From NCBI GenBank assembly GCA_963768085.1, contig CAVYGO010000002.1, forward strand, positions 186,001 through 250,000: a stretch of 64,000 nucleotides of DNA. Direction: 5' to 3'. The notes beneath the pieces are model-generated. The model was not told the DNA's origin and did not search any database. It worked only from the letters and a program-made list of their open reading frames with translations. The position numbers and the translations under genes were made by a program. The DNA is from Pukyongia sp963768085 (GTDB taxonomy: Bacteria > Bacteroidota > Bacteroidia > Flavobacteriales > Flavobacteriaceae). Position 1 is the stretch's first letter. Each line of letters starts with the position of its first letter. Below, piece by piece: positions 33,557-42,322 of this stretch.

Positions 33557-36112
33557 TTAAGACTCTGTCGTTTTTTTCTGTTTCTTAATTTTGATCTTCA
33601 GTTCATTGGTTTTCTGGTCCAGATCCATTGCGATGGAATCACCTTCCCTTAAATTGGAGTTGATGATCTCTTCTGCCAAAACATCTTCTATATACTTCTG
33701 GATGGCTCTTTTTAAAGGCCTTGCCCCATAATCCTTATCGAAACCTTTGTCAGCAATATAGTCTTTAGCCTTATCCGTTAGGGTAAGTTTATAACCAATA
33801 TCTGAAATTCGGTCATATAATTTTTCCAGCTCAATATCGATGATGGCATGAATATGTTCTCGTTCCAAATTATTGAATACCATCACATCGTCTACACGAT
33901 TCAGGAATTCCGGAGCGAAGGTTTTTTTCAAGGCGTTCTCAATGACACTTTTGGCGTGAGCATCTGCCTGACTTTCTTTAGCGGAAGTGCCGAAACCAAC
34001 ACCCTGGCCAAAATCTTTCAGTTTTCGTGCCCCGATATTCGAAGTCATGATAATGATCGTATTTCTGAAATCGATCTTTCTGCCCAAACTGTCGGTCAGG
34101 TATCCATCATCCAGCACCTGAAGCAGCATATTGAACACATCCGGGTGCGCTTTCTCAATTTCGTCAAGCAGTACGACTGCATATGGTTTTCTTCGTATTT
34201 TCTCGGTAAGCTGACCACCTTCTTCATATCCTACATACCCCGGAGGCGCCCCGATAAGTCTGGAAACAGCGAATTTTTCCATGTATTCGCTCATGTCTAC
34301 GCGAACCAGTGCGTTGTCACTGTCGAATAACTCTCTGGCTAGCACCTTCGCAAGTTGTGTTTTACCTACACCGGTTTGCCCGAGGAAGATAAAAGATCCA
34401 ATGGGCTTATTAGGATCTTTAAGTCCGGCGCGATTACGTTGAATTGCTTTAACAACCTTAGAAACCGCTTCATCCTGGCCAATAACTTTTCCTTTGATGC
34501 GATCGGGTAATTTGGCGAGTTTATTACTCTCTGTTTGTGCGATCCTGTTCACAGGGACACCGGTCATCATGGAAACGACTTCCGCGACATCGTCTTCGTC
34601 TACTGTTTCTTTATGTAATTTGGATTCATTTTCCCAGTCTTCCTGTTCCGTAGCCAGTTCTTTTTCCAAATTCTTTTCATCATCCCTTAGTTTAGCCGCC
34701 TCTTCATATTTTTGCTTTTTAACCACTGAATTCTTCAATTCACGTACTTCTTCCAGTTTCTGTTCGATCTCGAGAATCTTCTCAGGAACATTGATATTAG
34801 TGATGTGTACGCGAGATCCGGCCTCATCGAGGGCATCAATAGCCTTGTCCGGAAGGAAGCGCTCAGTCATATAGCGGTTGGTAAGCTTTACACAAGCTTC
34901 GAGAGCCGAATCGGTATAGGTAACATTGTGATGAGCTTCGTATTTATCCTTGATATTCTGAAGAATCTCTATGGTCTCTTCAACCGTAGTTGGCTCTACC
35001 AGCACTTTCTGGAAACGACGCTCTAGAGCACCGTCTTTTTCTATATACTGTCGGTACTCATCCAGGGTCGTGGCACCAATACATTGAATTTCTCCACGTG
35101 CCAGGGCTGGTTTGAACATATTTGAAGCATCCAGGGATCCTGTGGCGCCACCGGCTCCTACAATAGTATGGATCTCGTCTATAAACAAGATGATATCATC
35201 ATTCTTCTCGAGTTCGTTCATAACGGCTTTCATGCGTTCTTCGAACTGACCCCGATATTTGGTTCCAGCTACCAGACTGGCGAGGTCTAAGGTAACTACG
35301 CGTTGATCGTATAAGATCCTGGAAACTTTCCTTTGAATGATCCGCAATGCGAGTCCTTCGGCAATAGCCGATTTCCCTACACCGGGTTCCCCGATGAGAA
35401 GGGGATTGTTCTTTTTTCTTCGACTCAGTATCTGAGAAACACGTTGAATTTCAGATTCACGACCTACCACAGGGTCTAATTTACCCTCTTCGGCCATCTG
35501 GGTAAGATCCCTTCCAAAGTTGTCTAAAACAGGGGTCTTTGACTTCTTATTGCTCTTTCCGGCGTTGCCTGAGAACATGTTCTCCTTGGAAGTATCTTCA
35601 TCACCTGAGGAGTCATCTTCATTGGGAAATGATTCAGCGGTGGGATCTTCTATATAATCTTCGTCGTTTGTGATCATAAGTTTAAATTGATCTTTTACAC
35701 CATCATAATCTACTTTCAGCTTATTGAGCAGTTTGGTGGTGGGGTCATTCTCGTTGCGCAGTATGCACAACAACAGATGTGCTGTATTGATTGAAGAGCT
35801 TTGAAACAACTTCGCTTCCAGAAAAGTTGTTTTTAAAGCGCGTTCGGCCTGTCGCGTAAGGTGCAGATTCTTCTTGTCGTTTGTACCGGAACCGGCACTG
35901 GGGTTTGCGGGGCTTAATATTTCTACTTTTCGCCTTAAGTGGTTAAGGTCAACATCCAGGGCATTAAGGATAGTTACTGCTTTACCATTCCCGTCACGAA
36001 GTAATCCTAACATCAGGTGTTCCGTACCAATAAAATCATGCCCCAATCTTAGGGCTTCCTCTTTGCTGTACGCAATCACATCTTTAACTCTTGGGGAAAA
36101 ATTATCATCCAT
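33557..36112 (-). CDS. clpC: ClpC-type AAA+ chaperone-protease ATPase
   Basis: An 851-residue HSP100 ATPase feeding ClpP. N-terminal double Clp-N repeat (HDFIGTEHLMLGLLRD), first AAA+ domain with LLIGEPGVGKSAIAEG and IILFIDEIHTIVGAGG, a UVR-type linker (KQKYEEAAKLRDDEKNLEKE) and a second AAA+ domain with FLGQTGVGKTQLAKVL. The UVR motif distinguishes ClpC from ClpB. ClpP is not in this window. Divergent from gyrA with a 259-base AT-rich interval. Confidence 0.95.
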   Translation of the reverse strand: MDDNFSPRVKDVIAYSKEEALRLGHDFIGTEHLMLGLLRDGNGKAVTILNALDVDLNHLRRKVEILSPANPSAGSGTNDKKNLHLTRQAERALKTTFLEAKLFQSSSINTAHLLLCILRNENDPTTKLLNKLKVDYDGVKDQFKLMITNDEDYIEDPTAESFPNEDDSSGDEDTSKENMFSGNAGKSNKKSKTPVLDNFGRDLTQMAEEGKLDPVVGRESEIQRVSQILSRRKKNNPLLIGEPGVGKSAIAEGLALRIIQRKVSRILYDQRVVTLDLASLVAGTKYRGQFEERMKAVMNELEKNDDIILFIDEIHTIVGAGGATGSLDASNMFKPALARGEIQCIGATTLDEYRQYIEKDGALERRFQKVLVEPTTVEETIEILQNIKDKYEAHHNVTYTDSALEACVKLTNRYMTERFLPDKAIDALDEAGSRVHITNINVPEKILEIEQKLEEVRELKNSVVKKQKYEEAAKLRDDEKNLEKELATEQEDWENESKLHKETVDEDDVAEVVSMMTGVPVNRIAQTESNKLAKLPDRIKGKVIGQDEAVSKVVKAIQRNRAGLKDPNKPIGSFIFLGQTGVGKTQLAKVLARELFDSDNALVRVDMSEYMEKFAVSRLIGAPPGYVGYEEGGQLTEKIRRKPYAVVLLDEIEKAHPDVFNMLLQVLDDGYLTDSLGRKIDFRNTIIIMTSNIGARKLKDFGQGVGFGTSAKESQADAHAKSVIENALKKTFAPEFLNRVDDVMVFNNLEREHIHAIIDIELEKLYDRISDIGYKLTLTDKAKDYIADKGFDKDYGARPLKRAIQKYIEDVLAEEIINSNLREGDSIAMDLDQKTNELKIKIKKQKKTTES

Positions 36113-36371
36113 AAATTTAAATCCTATTCCTTCTAAAAACTCTAAATTTACCTAAAAAAAGGCAAAAACCATACCCACTTTAGGACAACTGCAGTAAAAG
36201 GACAAAAAAACATTGAAAATTCAAAGTATAAAGTTCGATACTTATTAACGAATTACTACTAATTTTTTGTTAATAAAATCGTGAATTAATCCGTCGTAAA
36301 CCCCTATTAAAACTTACAAAAAGATGTATCTTGCCTTTTAGATTTAACATTAAATTTTAAGATAAATTTTT

Positions 36372-38903
36372 ATGGCTGAAGGCGAAAAACTTATCCCGAT
36401 TAACATAGAAGATGAAATGAAATCGGCGTATATAGATTACTCTATGTCCGTCATTGTGTCACGAGCGCTGCCAGATGTGCGGGATGGAATGAAACCAGTT
36501 CACCGACGTGTACTTTATGGAATGCATGAATTAGGTGTTCGATCGAACACCGCCCACAAAAAATCGGCAAGAATTGTAGGGGAAGTTTTAGGAAAATACC
36601 ACCCGCACGGAGATACTTCAGTATATGATGCAATGGTTAGGATGGCACAGAATTGGAGTCTTCGCTATATGCTGGTTGACGGTCAGGGTAACTTTGGATC
36701 TATCGATGGTGATAGCCCGGCTGCCATGCGTTATACCGAGGCCAGGATGCAGAAGATTTCTGAAGATATGCTTTCAGATATCGACAAAGAAACAGTAGAT
36801 CACAAACTGAATTTCGATGATACACTTCAGGAGCCTACTGTTCTGCCTACCCGGGTCCCCGGGTTGTTAATCAACGGTGCTTCCGGTATCGCAGTGGGGA
36901 TGGCCACCAATATGCCACCACACAATCTTACCGAAGTGATCGACGGGATCAAGGCATATATAGAAAACAACGATATCGAGATCGATGAACTCATGCAACA
37001 TATTAAGGCACCGGATTTCCCAACAGGCGGTGTTATTTATGGCTATGAAGGTGTAAAAGATGCTTTTCATACAGGTCGTGGACGTATTGTAATGAGAGGA
37101 AAGGCGAATTTCGAAGAGGTTAACGGACGCGAATGTATCGTGGTAAACGAAATTCCTTACCAGGTCAATAAGGCCAACATGATCAAAAAGACGGCAGATC
37201 TTGTTAATGATAAGAAGATCGATGGTATTTCGAATATCCGGGATGAATCCGACAGGAACGGGATGCGGATCGTATATATTCTGAAAAGGGACGCGATTCC
37301 CAATATCGTGCTCAACATGCTTTACAAGTATACCGAGTTGCAATCCAGTTTCAGTGTAAATAATATTGCACTGGTGAATGGTCGTCCCAGAATGCTCAAC
37401 CTAAAAGATATGATCCACTACTTTGTGGAACATCGTCATGAGGTAGTGACCAGACGAACCGTATACTTGCTCCGTAAAGCCGAGGAACGCGCCCACATCC
37501 TGGAAGGATTGATCATCGCTTCCGATAATATTGATGAAGTGATCGCCCTGATCCGTGCATCAGCCAATGCGGACGAAGCGCGAGCGAAATTAATGGAATC
37601 CTTCGAATTATCCGAGATTCAGGCGAAGGCGATCGTAGAGATGCGATTGAGACAACTTACGGGACTGGAGCAGGATAAACTGCGAAGCGAGTACGAAGAG
37701 TTGATGAATACCATCGATGATTATAAGGATATCCTCGCGAATAAAGAACGCAGAATGCAGATCATCAAAGATGAACTTGAAGAAATAAAGACCAAGTATG
37801 GTGATGAACGTCGCTCTGTGATCGAATACGCCGGCGGCGATGTGAGTATTACCGACCTTATTGCCGATGAAAAGGTGGTGCTAACTATTTCCCACGCGGG
37901 TTACATTAAGCGCACCTCCCTGACCGAATACAAAAAACAGAATAGAGGAGGCGTGGGACAGAAAGGCTCTGCAACACGAAATGAGGACTTCCTTGAGCAT
38001 TTATTTGTGGGTACTAACCATCAATATATGTTATTCTTCACTCAAAAAGGTAAATGCTTTTGGATGCGTGTATTTGAAATACCTGAAGGAAGCAAAACTT
38101 CCAAGGGAAGGGCTATCCAGAATCTCATCAATATCGAACAGGACGACAAGGTGAAAGCCTTCATCTGTACGCAGGATCTGAAAGATGAAGAATATATAAA
38201 TAACCATTATGTGATTATGGCAACCAAAAAGGGGCAGGTTAAGAAAACTCCTTTGGAACAGTATTCACGTCCCAGAACCAACGGTATCAACGCCATTACC
38301 ATCAAAGAAGATGATGAATTACTAGAGGCAAAACTCACCACAGGGGATAGTCAGGTTATGCTGGCAGTTAAAAGTGGAAAAGCGATTCGATTTGAAGAAG
38401 AAAAGACACGTCCGATGGGTAGAAATGCCTCCGGTGTGCGCGGAATCAGGCTTAATAGCAAGGATGATGAGGTTGTAGGCATGATTGCCATCGAAGATGC
38501 TGAAACAGAAATTCTGGTTGTATCTGAAAATGGTTATGGAAAGCGTTCCAGCATCGAAGATTATCGCATCACAAACCGTGGTGGCAAAGGTGTAAAAACC
38601 ATTAATGTTACGGAAAAAACCGGTAACTTAGTGGCCATCAAGAATGTAACTGATTCGGACGATCTGATGATCATCAACAAATCGGGAATTGCCATCAGAA
38701 TGGCGGTCGAAGACCTAAGAGTAATGGGGAGAGCAACTCAAGGGGTTCGTTTAATAAAAGTTAAAGCAGATGACGCTATTGCTGCGGTTGCCAAAGTAAT
38801 GCACGACGAAGATGACGTGGATGAGAATGGCGAGGATGTTTCAGAAGTTGAAAATGGCACCACTCTTGATACTAACGAGTCGAATACAGAAAACAATGAA
38901 TAA
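36372..38903 (+). CDS. gyrA: DNA gyrase subunit A
   Basis: GyrA cuts and rejoins DNA during supercoiling. The 843-residue protein has the quinolone region KKSARIVGEVLGKYHPHGD, with Ser replaced by Asp-Thr-Ser after the His (GDTSVYDAMVR), the catalytic tyrosine in AAMRYTEARM, and six C-terminal beta-pinwheel blades. The GyrA box is the Bacteroidetes variant QNRGGVGQKG. The tail is very acidic (EDDVDENGEDVSEVE). Confidence 0.97.
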   Translation: MAEGEKLIPINIEDEMKSAYIDYSMSVIVSRALPDVRDGMKPVHRRVLYGMHELGVRSNTAHKKSARIVGEVLGKYHPHGDTSVYDAMVRMAQNWSLRYMLVDGQGNFGSIDGDSPAAMRYTEARMQKISEDMLSDIDKETVDHKLNFDDTLQEPTVLPTRVPGLLINGASGIAVGMATNMPPHNLTEVIDGIKAYIENNDIEIDELMQHIKAPDFPTGGVIYGYEGVKDAFHTGRGRIVMRGKANFEEVNGRECIVVNEIPYQVNKANMIKKTADLVNDKKIDGISNIRDESDRNGMRIVYILKRDAIPNIVLNMLYKYTELQSSFSVNNIALVNGRPRMLNLKDMIHYFVEHRHEVVTRRTVYLLRKAEERAHILEGLIIASDNIDEVIALIRASANADEARAKLMESFELSEIQAKAIVEMRLRQLTGLEQDKLRSEYEELMNTIDDYKDILANKERRMQIIKDELEEIKTKYGDERRSVIEYAGGDVSITDLIADEKVVLTISHAGYIKRTSLTEYKKQNRGGVGQKGSATRNEDFLEHLFVGTNHQYMLFFTQKGKCFWMRVFEIPEGSKTSKGRAIQNLINIEQDDKVKAFICTQDLKDEEYINNHYVIMATKKGQVKKTPLEQYSRPRTNGINAITIKEDDELLEAKLTTGDSQVMLAVKSGKAIRFEEEKTRPMGRNASGVRGIRLNSKDDEVVGMIAIEDAETEILVVSENGYGKRSSIEDYRITNRGGKGVKTINVTEKTGNLVAIKNVTDSDDLMIINKSGIAIRMAVEDLRVMGRATQGVRLIKVKADDAIAAVAKVMHDEDDVDENGEDVSEVENGTTLDTNESNTENNE

Positions 38904-38920
38904 ATATTAAAACCATTACG

Positions 38921-40189
38921 ATGAAAAAACAATTATTGCTGGCGGGTCTGTTTTGTCTTTCAGCCATAGCTTTCGGGCAAAAAAAAGAAATTAAAAAGGC
39001 TGATAAGGCATTGGACGCCGGAAATGCTGCAGAAGCCATATCTTATATTAATCAAGCCGAGGCTTTGCTGAGCAATGCGGATGACGATATGAAAGCACAG
39101 TTCTATCTGATAAAAGGTAGAGCTTTTCTGGCCGAAGCCGGAACTACAGATTATGGGAAATTGAAAACAGCTGCTGAGGCTTTGAAAATGGTCAATGAGA
39201 TGGGCCCGACAGGGAAAACCGCACAAGAAGTGGCCACTGCCATGCAAAATTTGAGAGTTGCTCTTGTAAATAGTGCTGTGTCCGACCAAAATGCTAAGAA
39301 TTACACCAAGGCTGCAGAAAAGCTTTACACCAGTTACACCATTCAGAAAGATACAGCCGATCTGTATTATGCGGCAGGAAATGCCGTGAATGCTAAGGAC
39401 TACGATACGGCCTTAAATTATTATAAGACTTTATTGGATATGGGCTATACCGGAGTCCGGCAAGAATTTGTAGCCACCGATATCGCGACAGGTGAGGATG
39501 TTGTATTTGCAAGCGAGAATGACCGTAATACGATGATGCTATCAGGTCAATACACAAATCCAATCGAGCGTATGTCTGAGTCTGTACGTGGCGATATACT
39601 TCAAAAAGTAACGCTCATTTATATTAGTCGTAACGAAAACGAAAAGGCACTTGCGCTAATGAAAGATGCACGTGCAGCCAATCCTGACGACAAAAGCTTA
39701 CTGCGCGCTGAAGCCGATATGGCCTATAAAATGGGCGATATGAGTAAGTATAGTAAATTGATGGAGGAGATTATTGCACAAGATCCAAATAATCCGGAAT
39801 TATATTACAATCTCGGAGTAGGGAGCGCAAATAATGGTGATATTGACAAAGCTATGAGCTATTATAAAAAGACGTTGGAACTCGATCCTGATTTCACGAA
39901 TGCGAAGATCAATATTGCAGCTACTATTCTGACGGAAGAAGCGGCAATCATCGAGGAGATGAATAGCCTTGGAACCTCCAAAGCTGATTACGACCGTTAC
40001 GATGAGTTGAAAGAGGTTAAAAATGGAATTTACAATAAAGCCATGCCATATCTGGAAGCTGCAGCGGTAGACAGGCCAGAAAACCTGGAATTGCTAAGAA
40101 CCCTTATGAATATATACAGCCAGCTGGGAATGGACGATAAGTTTAAATCGGCAAAAGCCAAACTAGATGTCCTGGAAGGCGGGCAATAA
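38921..40189 (+). CDS. Exported TPR protein downstream of gyrA
   Basis: A 422-residue protein with a signal peptide (MKKQLLLAGLFCLSAIAFGQ) and several tetratricopeptide repeats, most clearly PELYYNLGVGSANNGDIDKA followed by MSYYKKTLELDPDFTNAK. No catalytic motif. Eighteen bases after gyrA, so likely read through; such a pairing is common in flavobacteria. Probably a periplasmic scaffold; function unknown. Confidence 0.88.
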   Translation: MKKQLLLAGLFCLSAIAFGQKKEIKKADKALDAGNAAEAISYINQAEALLSNADDDMKAQFYLIKGRAFLAEAGTTDYGKLKTAAEALKMVNEMGPTGKTAQEVATAMQNLRVALVNSAVSDQNAKNYTKAAEKLYTSYTIQKDTADLYYAAGNAVNAKDYDTALNYYKTLLDMGYTGVRQEFVATDIATGEDVVFASENDRNTMMLSGQYTNPIERMSESVRGDILQKVTLIYISRNENEKALALMKDARAANPDDKSLLRAEADMAYKMGDMSKYSKLMEEIIAQDPNNPELYYNLGVGSANNGDIDKAMSYYKKTLELDPDFTNAKINIAATILTEEAAIIEEMNSLGTSKADYDRYDELKEVKNGIYNKAMPYLEAAAVDRPENLELLRTLMNIYSQLGMDDKFKSAKAKLDVLEGGQ

Positions 40190-40214
40190 ATATTTCTCTT
40201 AATAGAATATTGTG

Positions 40215-40247
40215 ATCCTCCCTCGCGAAAGCCCGGGAGGATTTTTT
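40215..40247 (+). terminator. Terminator after the gyrA-TPR unit
   Basis: ATCCTCCC...GGGAGGAT is a perfect 8-bp stem followed by T6. It also lies at the 3' end of the converging NlpC/P60 gene. Confidence 0.9.
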
Positions 40248-40995
40248 ATATGATGCGTTTTATAACGCGAAGTTTGTGGGTGTGAGACCTTTTATCATAG
40301 TTAAAGATCCCCGTCTGATCCAGTCGGTCTATTCGAACTTTGCCGTGAGCATGAATAATATGATGATCCTTCATAATTATGCCAACATGGTTGATTTCTC
40401 CATCCTGGTTATCAAAGAAAACAAGATCGCCGGGCTCACTTTCTTCGATAAAGCTTAAAGCCTCTCCCTGGCTTGCCTGTTCACTCGCATCTCTATTAAT
40501 AGCATGTCCGCATAGCTTATAGACTAATTGCGTGAAACCACTGCAATCAATCCCAAAAGGCGTTTTGCCTCCCCATAGGTAAGGAGAATTAAGAAATAGA
40601 AGTGCGGTATCAACTATTGCCGATTTCGGTAATCGACCCTCCACCTTGTTTCCTTCGAACGTATGACCAAGAAAATTGGAGGCAGCCACATTGCTGCCGA
40701 TTGTGATGGTAATCAATTGCTCTTCTTCGGAAGTAATGATATTGACCAGGTCTGAAGAAAGTTGCTTAGGAAGATCATTTAGATTTTTAAAATCTTCTTT
40801 GGATATACCCGCAAATTGTTGGTTGTCGATCCAACCTTCATAAGAATCGAAATGCAGTCTTATGCGACTCCACTTTTTACGGTGTTCCAGGACCTTAAAT
40901 GTTTCTCCGTACAAAAGCTGTGAGACCATCTCGCTACGATCCGAAGATTCAGCGCGTAAGGGTACTATACTTAAATTACAAAGGCCATACTTCAT
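40246..40995 (-). CDS. NlpC/P60 family C40 peptidase
   Basis: A 249-residue protein with an N-terminal SH3-like part (YGLCNLSIVPLRAESSDRSE) and a C-terminal NlpC/P60 domain: catalytic cysteine in FGIDCSGFTQLVYKLCG, histidine in INHVGIIMKDHHIIH. The family cleaves peptidoglycan stem peptides. No signal peptide is evident, so it may act on turnover products in the cytoplasm. It sits 15 bases after the thiolase gene, forming an operon. Confidence 0.9.
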   Translation of the reverse strand: MKYGLCNLSIVPLRAESSDRSEMVSQLLYGETFKVLEHRKKWSRIRLHFDSYEGWIDNQQFAGISKEDFKNLNDLPKQLSSDLVNIITSEEEQLITITIGSNVAASNFLGHTFEGNKVEGRLPKSAIVDTALLFLNSPYLWGGKTPFGIDCSGFTQLVYKLCGHAINRDASEQASQGEALSFIEESEPGDLVFFDNQDGEINHVGIIMKDHHIIHAHGKVRIDRLDQTGIFNYDKRSHTHKLRVIKRII

Positions 40996-41010
40996 TTAGA
41001 GAGAAGGAAA

Positions 41011-42189
41011 TTATTGACGTTCAATAACCATAGCCGATGCACCACCGCCACCATTACAGATGGCAGCCGCACCATAACGGGCGTTGTTTTGTTCTAGAAC
41101 ACTCATAAGTGTGATCAGGATTCTAACACCGCTACAACCCAGAGGATGCCCCAGGGATACTGCTCCGCCATTAACATTCACATGGTTGTCGTTCAACCCA
41201 AGTATTTTCATATTCGCTAGTCCAACCACTGAAAACGCCTCATTAAATTCGAAATAATCTACGTCGTCCTGGCTTATTCCCGCTTTGGCTAATGCTTTAG
41301 GCAGTGCTTTCGAAGGAGCTGTAGTAAACCATTTAGGTTCATGAGCTGCATCCGCATAACTCCGTATCGTGGCTAAAGGTGTAAGATTTAATTCGTTGGC
41401 CCTTTCCTCACTCATTAGTATTACAGCGCCGGCGCCATCATTAATAGTTGAAGCATTCGCGGCAGTAACAGTTCCATCCTTTGTAAAAGCAGGTCGCAAA
41501 GCTGGAATCTTTTCCATCTTTACATTTTTGAATTCTTCATCTTCTGAAATCACCACAGCATCGCCACGTCGCTGCGGCACTTCTACCGGAACTACTTCGT
41601 TTGTAAATTTTCCTTCAGACCAGGCCTTTGCGGAACGTTCATAAGACTGCATAGCAAAAGCATCCTGATCTTCTCTCGAGAATTCGTATTCAGAAGCGCA
41701 TAGATCGGCACATACACCCATTGCCTGTTTATCGTAAGCATCAACCAGACCGTCCTTTTGCATGCCGTCTTCCATCGATTTTGGCCCGAATTTATGTCCA
41801 TTTCTAAGATGTACGTAATGAGGAATATTACTCATACTCTCCATTCCGCCCGCCACAACAACATCTGCATCACCCAAAGCAATCGTCTGGGCAGCATGTA
41901 TTACCGCTTTCATTCCAGAAGCGCAAACTTTATTTACTGTGGTACAAGGTACAGAGTCGGGAATACCCGCACCAAGAGCTGCTTGTCGAGCAGGTGCCTG
42001 ACCCACTCCGGCCTGAACCACATTTCCCATAAAAACTTCTTCAACCATCGAAGGCTCTAAGTTGATCTTCGACAACGCTCCTTTTATAGCGACTGTTCCC
42101 AAATGGGTAGCAGATAAGGACGAAAGGCCTCCCATAAAACTCCCAATCGGTGTTCTTGCAGCTGAAACTATGACTACTTTTTTGTTCAT
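41011..42189 (-). CDS. Acetyl-CoA C-acetyltransferase (thiolase)
   Basis: A 392-residue thiolase II that joins or splits acetyl-CoA units. The nucleophile cysteine lies in VNKVCASGMKAV, the histidine in GGAVSLGHPLGCSG and the second cysteine in AAICNGGGGASA. It starts MNKKVVIVSAARTPIG. Could serve acetoacetyl-CoA formation or beta-oxidation; nothing nearby settles this. Confidence 0.94.
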   Translation of the reverse strand: MNKKVVIVSAARTPIGSFMGGLSSLSATHLGTVAIKGALSKINLEPSMVEEVFMGNVVQAGVGQAPARQAALGAGIPDSVPCTTVNKVCASGMKAVIHAAQTIALGDADVVVAGGMESMSNIPHYVHLRNGHKFGPKSMEDGMQKDGLVDAYDKQAMGVCADLCASEYEFSREDQDAFAMQSYERSAKAWSEGKFTNEVVPVEVPQRRGDAVVISEDEEFKNVKMEKIPALRPAFTKDGTVTAANASTINDGAGAVILMSEERANELNLTPLATIRSYADAAHEPKWFTTAPSKALPKALAKAGISQDDVDYFEFNEAFSVVGLANMKILGLNDNHVNVNGGAVSLGHPLGCSGVRILITLMSVLEQNNARYGAAAICNGGGGASAMVIERQ

Positions 42190-42224
42190 TTGATTTTACT
42201 TTTTTCGAATTAATACGAGGAATG

Positions 42225-42255
42225 CAAATTTACATATTATAAAGTGAATTATCAA
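42225..42255 (-). promoter_or_regulatory. Thiolase operon promoter (TTG-N20-TAAATTTG)
   Basis: On the reverse strand TTG (42253-42255), 20 bases, TAAATTTG (42225-42232) followed by C. Both Bacteroidetes boxes at good spacing. The start would be near 42218, about 29 bases before the thiolase ATG. Confidence 0.65.
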
Positions 42256-42309
42256 TGAATCCACTTAATGCTTCTAAGATAACTGCTACGATATTTCTAC
42301 TTTTTCCTG

Positions 42310-42317
42310 TACATTTG
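42310..42317 (+). promoter_or_regulatory. Candidate promoter -7 box at the 7TM-HD gene
   Basis: TACATTTG matches TAnnTTTG and ends only 5 bases before the gene ATG at 42323, so transcription would start at the start codon itself (leaderless). No -33 TTG found. Confidence 0.4.
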
Positions 42318-42322
42318 AGGCT